Assembly (NCBI GenBank): GCA_946490455.1 | Contig: CAMLXE010000113.1 | Location: 1 to 6,185, forward strand | DNA from: an uncultured Desulfovibrio sp. | GTDB lineage: Bacteria; Desulfobacterota; Desulfovibrionia; Desulfovibrionales; Desulfovibrionaceae | Direction of reading: 5' to 3' | DNA length: 6,185 nt | Shown: positions 1-5,471 of the stretch, piece by piece | Position numbering within the stretch: position 1 is the stretch's first letter | How the letters are laid out: each line of letters opens with the position of its first letter | The notes under the pieces: model-generated | The model's input: only the letters and a program-made list of their open reading frames with translations | The model's database searches: none | Told to the model about the DNA's origin: nothing | Program-made: the position numbers and the translations under genes

Positions 1-1
1 C

Positions 2-973
2 TCTGGTCAATCGGCTTCTGCCAAAGAGTTTGTCCTGAAAGGCGGAAACTCGGTAGGTGAAAAGGTATGGCAAAACGTTCTATGCCAAAAATGGGTAGAC
101 CTCATTAACGAGTACTCCCAAGGGAAAATCAAGGCAGAGAACTACCCCAATGCCGTTCTTGGCAGTGACAACGCCATGATCGAAAAGACCATGTTTGGAT
201 CCATCCAGTGGTCATACGCCAGTACTTCGAATCTCAGCCGTCTGCTGCCCGAAATGAACACCTATGAATTGCCCTATATCGCTGATGACTCCCAGGCGAA
301 CCTCAAGCTCTTTTACACCAAGGATGGCAAACTTGGCGGTCCAATTACCGAACGTCTCCAACAGGCTCTTGCCAAAAAAAATCTTCGCCTCTGCTGGGTC
401 AGCTCCACATTCTATCGGGCCATCTACAACAGCAAGCATGAAGTACGGCTTCCCAAGGACTGTAACGACCTGAAGCTGCGCGTTACGGCTTCCGAACCCG
501 AACGTCTGTCGGTGTCTTCCTGGGGTGCGGCAGCTGTTCCCATGGGATATGGCGAAGTCTATACCGCCCTGCAGCAGGGCACCATTGATGGCTTGGGAGT
601 AAACATGCCGGAAGGCATTCCCATGAAGTTCTATGAAGTATGCCCTTATGCTTCATACAGCAAATTCAATGCATATTCGGCAGTTGTTGTCATGAATCTG
701 GATACATGGAACCGGCTTCCTGATGATCTCAAGGCCATTATTGACAAAGCTTCTGAAGATACAATCAAGTTTGATACCGAAAATCGCAAAGCGTTGTATG
801 ATGATCCATATGAGAAGGAACTTCTTGATCGCGGTATGAAGATATATAAGCCTACACCTGAAGAAGAATCTGTATGGAAGAAGCAGACAGTTGAAAAGGT
901 TTGGCCAGAGCTTATTGGAAAGACAGTAGAGCAGGAATGGGTTGATTTGTGGAAAAAGCAGCTTAATAGCTGA
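2..973 (+). CDS. dctP: TRAP transporter solute-binding protein DctP, N-terminus outside window
   Basis: Periplasmic binding protein of a tripartite ATP-independent (TRAP) transporter. It would capture a solute, typically an organic anion, and deliver it to the DctQM permease encoded just downstream. The frame is open from base 2 and gives 323 residues up to TGA at 971-973. Family signatures are the N-terminal stretch with 'LGSDNAMIE' (about residues 52-60) and 'LKLRV' followed by 'PMGYGEVYTALQQGTIDG'. Arg160 (codon 479-481) matches the conserved arginine that forms a salt bridge with the substrate carboxylate in this family. Only the signal peptide is probably missing: residues 5-7 read Ala-Ser-Ala, a possible signal peptidase site, followed by 'KEFVLKGGNS', a typical mature start. 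The position after the ligand site reads 'GLGVNMP' rather than the common 'GQENP', so I do not predict a ligand. The stop is followed in frame by TAA and TAG. GC content falls sharply in the second half of the gene. Family assignment is firm; substrate is unknown. Confidence 0.93.
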   Translation, partial: SGQSASAKEFVLKGGNSVGEKVWQNVLCQKWVDLINEYSQGKIKAENYPNAVLGSDNAMIEKTMFGSIQWSYASTSNLSRLLPEMNTYELPYIADDSQANLKLFYTKDGKLGGPITERLQQALAKKNLRLCWVSSTFYRAIYNSKHEVRLPKDCNDLKLRVTASEPERLSVSSWGAAAVPMGYGEVYTALQQGTIDGLGVNMPEGIPMKFYEVCPYASYSKFNAYSAVVVMNLDTWNRLPDDLKAIIDKASEDTIKFDTENRKALYDDPYEKELLDRGMKIYKPTPEEESVWKKQTVEKVWPELIGKTVEQEWVDLWKKQLNS

Positions 974-993
974 TAATAGATTATGAAAGTTAT

Positions 994-1013
994 AGGAGTA
1001 TAAAATGAAATGA
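994..1013 (+). promoter_or_regulatory. Ribosome binding site serving a two-codon ORF (ATG AAA TGA)
   Basis: AGGAG at 994-998 lies six bases before ATG at 1005-1007, which is ideal spacing, but the reading frame is only ATG AAA TGA (Met-Lys-stop). This frame is the same as that of dctQ, whose start lies 69 bases downstream. The TGA is formed largely by the left arm of the adjacent inverted repeat. The site could be the former dctQ start interrupted by the palindrome, or a minimal ORF that holds or recycles ribosomes next to the hairpin. Which of these is right cannot be decided from one sequence. Confidence 0.5.
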
Positions 1014-1046
1014 GAACACCAACATATATTGTGTTGGTGTTCTCAT
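1010..1046 (+). promoter_or_regulatory. Perfect 15-bp inverted repeat between dctP and dctQ
   Basis: The left arm ATGAGAACACCAACA (1010-1024) and right arm TGTTGGTGTTCTCAT (1032-1046) are exactly complementary and enclose a seven-base loop, TATATTG. No T-tract follows on the plus strand, so this is not a standard intrinsic terminator. A stable RNA hairpin just after the binding-protein gene could protect the upstream mRNA from 3' exonucleases or cause partial termination. Either would give more DctP than DctQM, as is known for binding-protein transport operons generally. A DNA-level operator or a small inserted palindromic element is also possible. The repeat also holds an open frame of 12 codons (ATG at 1010, stop TAA at 1046-1048, peptide MRTPTYIVLVFS), which I regard as probably fortuitous. 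Confidence 0.75.
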
Positions 1047-1063
1047 AAGACAAATACTATGAT

Positions 1064-1067
1064 GGAG
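1064..1067 (+). promoter_or_regulatory. Ribosome binding site that fixes the dctQ start
   Basis: GGAG lies six bases before ATG 1074. Earlier in-frame candidates (TTG 1029, ATG 1059, 1062 and 1068) either lie inside the inverted repeat or have no purine-rich site at usable distance, so ATG 1074 is preferred. Confidence 0.7.
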
Positions 1068-1073
1068 ATGGGT

Positions 1074-1580
1074 ATGCCCAAAAAAATTCTATTCTTAATC
1101 AACAATATTGAGGCCATATTTGCCGGTATATGTTTTTGTATCATTGTGATACTTATCAATCAGGAAGTAGTCCTGCGGTATGTGTTTCATAATCCAGGAA
1201 GCTTCACAGAAGAATTTGTACGATATATGTTCATTTATTGCATATTTCTTTCAATCCCCTATGCTCTCAAGGAAAATGCACATATTGTAACAGACATTAT
1301 ACCACAATCATGGCCTCGCAATATCCATCTCTTTTTTAATCTGTTCAGTACAGCGGTTTTCTTCATTTTTTCCCTGTTTATGATTTGGATTGGGAATGAC
1401 TATGTTTCCAATCTGGTACGCTTTGAACGTCCCACTGAAGCTATGGGTGTTCCCATGTGGTGGTTTGCCATGGCTGTTCCTCTCGGTTTTGTCATTACAG
1501 CAATTCGGGCTGTACAGCGTTTTGTAGCAATACTGCGTTCATACAATGCCGAATCTCAAAATTCTGTAGAACACCAGTAA
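1074..1580 (+). CDS. dctQ: TRAP transporter small membrane subunit DctQ
   Basis: Small permease subunit of the TRAP transporter, in the inner membrane, where it pairs with DctM and contacts the loaded binding protein. With the start at ATG 1074 (GGAG six bases upstream) it is 168 residues, the usual size. Four hydrophobic helices are visible at about residues 14-33, 50-66, 86-107 and 128-148. The family motif is clear: 'RYVFHNPGSFTEEFVRYMF' (residues 35-53) followed by 'ALKENAHIVTDII' (64-76), matching the typical pattern RYVFN...EE..R followed by H(I)..D. The stop is 18 bases before dctM. The gene is visibly AT-rich compared with dctM and the dehydrogenase genes; for example 1321-1380 has 19 G or C in 60 bases. 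Function is secure by motif and by its position between dctP and dctM. Confidence 0.93.
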   Translation: MPKKILFLINNIEAIFAGICFCIIVILINQEVVLRYVFHNPGSFTEEFVRYMFIYCIFLSIPYALKENAHIVTDIIPQSWPRNIHLFFNLFSTAVFFIFSLFMIWIGNDYVSNLVRFERPTEAMGVPMWWFAMAVPLGFVITAIRAVQRFVAILRSYNAESQNSVEHQ

Positions 1581-1598
1581 ACACCGTGGGGAACATCA

Positions 1599-2876
1599 AT
1601 GCAAATTTTGCCTTATATTGGACTTCTGCTTGTTCTGCTGTTCTGTAAAATTCCCATTGCAATATGCACAGGCATTACAACTGTTGCCTATATCCTGTTC
1701 GAATACAATCTGCCTCTGGACTATATCGCCATGACAGCCTTCCAGAGTCTTGATCAGTTTACATTGCTGGCGATTCCCCTGTTCATCATGGCTGGACAGT
1801 TCATGAGTTCCGGCGGTATCGCACGCCATCTGCTCAATCTTGCCGACAGAATCGCCGGTGCCTTCCCCGGTGGTATTGCTCTTGCCACAGTACTCGGTTG
1901 TCTTTTTGTTGCAGACCTGACCGGATCCGGCCCCGCTACGGTGGCGGCTATTGGTACCATCACCATTCCAGCGATGATCGAACGGGGCTATGATGCAGGC
2001 TTTGCCTGTGCCGTGGCAGCCTGCGCAGGTATCCTTGGTGTTATCATTCCACCAAGCAATCCCATGATTGTCTATGCTGTTTCCAGCGATGCCTCAATCG
2101 GTCAGCTTTTTCTTGCAGGTTTTATTCCCGGGCTGTTGCTGGCTGCCTGCCTCATGATTCCCATCTATTTTATCTCCAAAAAGCGTGGCTACCGTGGGGT
2201 AAAAATGCAGATACCTCTCAGAAAGGCCATCTGGGATGCCAAATGGGCGCTTCTCGTTCCTGTTATCATCCTTGGTGGCATCTATGGTGGTATCTTCACA
2301 CCCACGGAATCTGCAGCCGTAGCCTGTCTTTACTCATGCTTTGTAGGGCTGTTCGTCTACAAAGATTTCACCTGGAAAGATCTCCCCTTCATTATCAGCA
2401 GAACTTTGCTGCTCATTGGTGCGATCATGCCCATCATTGCCTTTGCCACCGTTTTTGGGCAGGTCATCACGCTTGACGGTGTTCCTACAGCACTGGCCCG
2501 CACTGTATCTGAAAACATTTCATCCTATTGGGAAGTTCTGCTGCTCATCAGTGGTCTGCTGCTCTTCGTTGGCTGTTTTATGGAAGCCCTGGCAGGTATT
2601 GTTCTGCTGACCCCCCTCCTCCTTCCCATGGTGACCCAATATGGCATGGACCCTGTACACTTTGGTCTCATGCTTATTGTCAACCTCGCCATTGGTCTGG
2701 TGACACCTCCTTTGGGTATCAACCTTTTCGTTGCCCAATCCATCGGTAAGGTCAGAATCTCGGAAGTCATTACGTCCATAATACCTCTGATTATTTGCCT
2801 GCTGGTTGGACTGGCTCTGATCACGTTTATTCCCGATGTCACCATGCTGCTCCCAAGCATATTCTACCATGACTAA
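1599..2876 (+). CDS. dctM: TRAP transporter large membrane subunit DctM
   Basis: Large permease subunit of the TRAP transporter, an inner-membrane protein of the ion transporter superfamily that carries the translocation path and is driven by a sodium or proton gradient. At 425 residues it has the normal family length and is hydrophobic almost throughout, with about a dozen membrane segments. Conserved elements in order: 'PLFIMAGQFMSSGG' (60-73); 'TGSGPATVAAIGTITIPAM' (108-126); 'GILGVIIPPSNPMIVYA' (144-160); 'SIGQLFLAGFIPG' (166-178); 'FTPTESAAVA' (233-242); and 'GLVTPPLGINLFVAQSI' (366-382). The paired SGSGPAT-type and TPP-type motifs are repeated half-site features of the family. GGGGA at 1588-1592, six bases before ATG 1599, supports the start. 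It is separate from dctQ, not a fused QM protein. The next gene begins 22 bases after its stop, which suggests co-transcription with the dehydrogenases. Confidence 0.96.
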   Translation: MQILPYIGLLLVLLFCKIPIAICTGITTVAYILFEYNLPLDYIAMTAFQSLDQFTLLAIPLFIMAGQFMSSGGIARHLLNLADRIAGAFPGGIALATVLGCLFVADLTGSGPATVAAIGTITIPAMIERGYDAGFACAVAACAGILGVIIPPSNPMIVYAVSSDASIGQLFLAGFIPGLLLAACLMIPIYFISKKRGYRGVKMQIPLRKAIWDAKWALLVPVIILGGIYGGIFTPTESAAVACLYSCFVGLFVYKDFTWKDLPFIISRTLLLIGAIMPIIAFATVFGQVITLDGVPTALARTVSENISSYWEVLLLISGLLLFVGCFMEALAGIVLLTPLLLPMVTQYGMDPVHFGLMLIVNLAIGLVTPPLGINLFVAQSIGKVRISEVITSIIPLIICLLVGLALITFIPDVTMLLPSIFYHD

Positions 2877-2884
2877 CTTTCCTG

Positions 2885-2890
2885 AAAGGA
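2885..2890 (+). promoter_or_regulatory. Ribosome binding site that fixes the SDR start
   Basis: AAAGGA lies eight bases before ATG 2899. Two earlier in-frame ATGs, at 2836 and 2869, lie inside dctM, have no good binding site and would add residues before the usual SDR N-terminus. The 2869 ATG would overlap the dctM stop (ATGACTAA), a coupling-type arrangement, but is less likely. Confidence 0.7.
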
Positions 2891-2898
2891 ACACGTTT

Positions 2899-3738
2899 AT
2901 GAAAAAACTGAAAGACAGGGTGGCTCTCATTACGGGAGGCGGACGCGGACTGGGGCAAGCCATAGCCCTTGCCTACGCAAAGGAAGGGGCAAATGTTGCC
3001 ATTTGTGGAAGGAATATCGGCGTACTGGAAGAAACGGCACGCCAAATTGAAGCTGAGGGCGTGGAAGCGCTTCCCTTGACTTGCGATGTTTCTTCCAGTG
3101 CCCAGGTCCACGCAATGTTTGAAAAACTTCTGAATCACTTTGGAACCATCGATATCCTTGTCAACAATGCAGGTATCTTCCGCTCGGATCCGGCAGGGGC
3201 CAAGGACAGAATCAACCATTTGGATCTGGTTACCAAACCGGGGCCCCGTTACTCGCTGGGGATCACAAAATCTCTCACCGACGAGCAATGGCATGACATG
3301 TTTCGCGTCAATGTTGACGGGACATTCTACTGCACTCGGGAAGCATTGCGTGTGATGGAATCAAAGCATTATGGAAAAATTGTCAATATCGTCTCCATAT
3401 CCGGTATTTCCTCGCGCAGTTCGCACAGCCCCAACTACGCTGCAGCCAAGGGAGCTATTGTTGCTCTGACGCGCTCACTGGGCCACGAAGTGGCAGGAGC
3501 AGGAATTACCGTCAACGCCATTGCTCCCGGATATCTGATGACCGAAGAATTCAAGAACGGCCTGTATAATGCCATGAATGAGGATCAGCGCCAGCGTCTC
3601 CTGCAACTTGTACCGCTTGGACGCCTCAGTACCGTTGATGACTACACGCCTTTGGCTGTTTTCCTTGCCTCATCGGATTCGGATTATCTGGTCGGACAAA
3701 TCATTTCACCTAATGGAGGGGTTGTTATCGAATTTTAG
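2899..3738 (+). CDS. Short-chain dehydrogenase/reductase (classical SDR, FabG-like) with an extra loop
   Basis: NAD(P)-dependent cytoplasmic oxidoreductase with a Rossmann fold, 279 residues. Visible motifs are the cofactor motif 'TGGGRGLG' (12-19), Asp63 in 'CDV' for adenine contact, 'NNAG' (89-92), Asn138 in 'FRVNVDG', the active-site pair Tyr180 and Lys184 in 'YAAAK', and 'PG' at 210-211. The catalytic serine is probably Ser166 in 'NIVSISG'; Ser168 is the alternative because the loop to Tyr180 is one residue longer than in FabG. Arg16 in the glycine motif and Arg38 just after the second strand suggest NADP(H) preference (inference). Between NNAG and Asn138 there are 45 residues, about 24 more than in E. 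coli FabG, close to the substrate pocket. Its place between TRAP and aldehyde dehydrogenase genes suggests it interconverts an alcohol and a carbonyl derived from the imported compound. A fatty acid synthesis role is unlikely in this setting. The actual substrate is not recognisable. Confidence 0.9.
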   Translation: MKKLKDRVALITGGGRGLGQAIALAYAKEGANVAICGRNIGVLEETARQIEAEGVEALPLTCDVSSSAQVHAMFEKLLNHFGTIDILVNNAGIFRSDPAGAKDRINHLDLVTKPGPRYSLGITKSLTDEQWHDMFRVNVDGTFYCTREALRVMESKHYGKIVNIVSISGISSRSSHSPNYAAAKGAIVALTRSLGHEVAGAGITVNAIAPGYLMTEEFKNGLYNAMNEDQRQRLLQLVPLGRLSTVDDYTPLAVFLASSDSDYLVGQIISPNGGVVIEF

Positions 3739-3800
3739 CATTGAGCCAGAAATAACTTTGTTTGAGGCCAACTATTCTTTACCAACAGCAATCTTTTGAC

Positions 3801-3805
3801 AGGAG
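3801..3805 (+). promoter_or_regulatory. Ribosome binding site of the aldehyde dehydrogenase gene
   Basis: AGGAG lies six bases before ATG 3812, the strongest translation signal in the window. The 73-base gap after the SDR gene (3739-3811) is the only gap inside the SDR-ALDH part large enough to hold a promoter, but I see no convincing -35/-10 pair, no sigma-54 site and no hairpin in it. Confidence 0.7.
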
Positions 3806-3811
3806 AATCTC

Positions 3812-5293
3812 ATGGTAAGCTTGAATCTGCTGGATAAGTATCAGCTTTTTATTGGTGGCAAGTGGCAGGATGCTTCGGACGGTGGCACATTTGAAACTTG
3901 CTGCCCTGCCACCGGCGCAAGATTGGCTACATGCGCGGAAGCTACCAAAGAAGACGTGGACGCTGCCGTTGCTGCTGCTTGGCAAGCCTGGGATTCCTGG
4001 AAAAAGGTTGACCAGATTACACGTTCAAAAATTCTGCTTGATATTGCCGATATCATTGAAGCCAACAAGGAGCATCTGGCCCTCGTTGAATGTATGGATA
4101 CAGGCAAACCCATTCGGGAGACACTTGGAAGTGACATTCCCTTTGGTATTGACCATTTTCGGTATTTTGCCGGCGCAATCCGTACTGAAGAAGGCGATAT
4201 CCACATGAACGATGAAAACACAATGACCATGATGCTCCGTGAGTCCATCGGGGTTGTTGGACAAATCGTTCCGTGGAACTTCCCGTTCCTCATGGCTGCC
4301 TGGAAAATGGCTCCCGCCCTGGCCTCCGGCTGCTGCATAGTTTTCAAGCCCTCAAGCTACACTCCTCTCAGTGTCCTCGAGCTGGCCCGGCTGATTGCCG
4401 ACAAGCTCCCTGCCGGTGTCCTTAACATTGTAACGGGCAAGGGTTCCCGTTCCGGCCAGTATATTCTGGATCATCCCGATATCCGCAAACTTGCCTTTAC
4501 AGGCTCTACGGAAATCGGCCTGAATGTTGCCGAGGCAGCAGCCAAAAAGCTGATCCCTGCAACCCTTGAACTGGGTGGAAAGTCTGCCAACGTTTTCTTC
4601 CCCGACTGCAACTGGGAAGCGGCTATTGACGGCCTCCAGCTCGGTATTCTTGTCAACCAGGGACAGGTATGTGTGGCCGGTTCTCGTGTCTTTGTCCACG
4701 AGGATATCTATGACAAGTTCGTCGCCGATGCGGTCAATGCATTCAACAAGGTCAAAATTGGTATGCCCTGGGAACCGGATACCCAGATGGCATCCCTGTG
4801 CTATCCCGGCCATCTTAAAGCCGTGCTTGAAAAAGTTGAAGCAGGCAAAAAGGAAGGAGCCCGTGTTGCCTGCGGTGGTGTTCGCTATACCGAAGGAGAC
4901 TTTGCCAACGGTCTGTTCATGAAGCCTACCCTCCTTGTAGATGTGACCAACGACATGACCGTGGCCAGAGAAGAAATCTTTGGACCTGTTGCTGTTGTCA
5001 TCAAGTTCCGCACGGAAGATGAAGTCATTTCCATGGTCAACGACAACAAGTACGGCCTTGGTGGTGCCGTATGGACAAAAGATATCAACCGCGCCATTCG
5101 GGTAAGCCGTGCCATTGAGGCAGGTCTTGTCTGGATCAATACCTATGGCAAGACACCGGCAGGTGTGCCATTCGGTGGCTATAAAAATTCTGGTATCGGA
5201 AGAGAAACGCACAAGATCACCCTGAATCAATATACTCAGGTAAAGACCATCATGATTGACCTTTCCGACAAGCCATCAGGCTTCTTTTCGTAA
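3812..5293 (+). CDS. NAD(P)-dependent aldehyde dehydrogenase, AldB/ExaC-like
   Basis: Cytoplasmic enzyme of the ALDH superfamily that oxidises an aldehyde to the carboxylate. It is 493 residues, full length. Catalytic residues are in place: Asn156 in 'PWNFPF', Lys179 in 'FKPSS', general base Glu253 in 'LELGGK', nucleophile Cys287 in 'NQGQVCVAGSR', and Glu388 in 'EEIFGPV'. The cofactor glycine motif 'FTGSTEIG' is at 229-236 and the C-terminal 'PFGGYKNSGIGRETHK' at 453-468. Agreement with E. coli AldB as I recall it ('IDHFRYFA', 'VPWNFP' region, 'GRETHK', terminal 'SDKP.G.F') favours the AldB/ExaC-type group over betaine aldehyde dehydrogenase, although the body is similar to both. The residue three after Lys179 is Ser182, where NAD-specific members usually have Glu; GabD-type NADP enzymes also have Ser, so NADP+ use is plausible. 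It is probably the last gene of the operon, since a terminator follows. The aldehyde could be the SDR product or come from a gene outside the window. Confidence 0.95.
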   Translation: MVSLNLLDKYQLFIGGKWQDASDGGTFETCCPATGARLATCAEATKEDVDAAVAAAWQAWDSWKKVDQITRSKILLDIADIIEANKEHLALVECMDTGKPIRETLGSDIPFGIDHFRYFAGAIRTEEGDIHMNDENTMTMMLRESIGVVGQIVPWNFPFLMAAWKMAPALASGCCIVFKPSSYTPLSVLELARLIADKLPAGVLNIVTGKGSRSGQYILDHPDIRKLAFTGSTEIGLNVAEAAAKKLIPATLELGGKSANVFFPDCNWEAAIDGLQLGILVNQGQVCVAGSRVFVHEDIYDKFVADAVNAFNKVKIGMPWEPDTQMASLCYPGHLKAVLEKVEAGKKEGARVACGGVRYTEGDFANGLFMKPTLLVDVTNDMTVAREEIFGPVAVVIKFRTEDEVISMVNDNKYGLGGAVWTKDINRAIRVSRAIEAGLVWINTYGKTPAGVPFGGYKNSGIGRETHKITLNQYTQVKTIMIDLSDKPSGFFS

Positions 5294-5307
5294 CTGATTC
5301 AAATTGA

Positions 5308-5328
5308 TCCTCCCCTATAGGGTGAGGA
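5308..5328 (+). other. Short hairpin just after the ALDH gene
   Basis: TCCTC (5308-5312) pairs with GAGGA (5324-5328), and CCC (5313-5315) pairs with GGG (5320-5322), around a TATA loop with a single bulged T at 5323. No T-tract follows directly, so it is not a terminator by itself. It lies just before the strong terminator and could add to mRNA 3'-end protection. Confidence 0.35.
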
Positions 5329-5331
5329 AAT

Positions 5332-5389
5332 AAAAAAGGAATCTTCGTTTGTGCAGGAAAGCTCTGCCTTCGAAGATTCCTGTTTTTTT
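5332..5389. terminator. Bidirectional intrinsic terminator between convergent genes
   Basis: AGGAATCTTCG (5337-5347) is exactly complementary to CGAAGATTCCT (5371-5381), an 11-bp stem. GCAG/CTGC inside the loop (5353-5356 with 5364-5367) can pair further. Seven T residues (5383-5389) follow on the plus strand. Six A residues (5332-5337) precede it and read as a T-tract on the minus strand. It therefore ends the transport-dehydrogenase operon and can also end the facing DUF4139 gene, whose stop is about 90 bases away. The stretch from 5390 to 5471 shows nothing else. Confidence 0.9.
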
Positions 5390-5471
5390 GCCGGTTACAT
5401 TAAAAATATCTTATGCTGCATTCACCAAAAGGCTCGTTACTACCAAAACTTCAACAGTTGCCTTCCCCGGT

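Noticed and set aside
1010..1046. Intrinsic terminator between dctP and dctQ
   Set aside because: The stem is strong, but no T-tract follows on the plus strand, and dctQ and dctM would need to be transcribed. Partial termination is still possible.
1029..1073. Longer dctQ starting at TTG 1029
   Set aside because: The TTG lies in the loop and right arm of the inverted repeat with no ribosome binding site at proper distance, and the added residues do not resemble a DctQ N-terminus. ATG 1074 has GGAG at six bases.
2520..3294. Minus-strand open frames spanning the dctM-SDR junction
   Set aside because: They are shadows of two well-supported plus-strand genes and have low-complexity, family-free translations.
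3739..3811. Internal promoter before the ALDH gene
   Set aside because: The gap is AT-rich, but no -35/-10 pair with acceptable spacing and no sigma-54 motif could be supported.
4352..5230. Open frame of 292 codons on the minus strand opposite the ALDH gene
   Set aside because: It lies wholly within a gene with complete catalytic motifs. Its translation shows no recognisable domain and no ribosome binding site was noted, and long antisense frames are expected opposite codon-biased genes.
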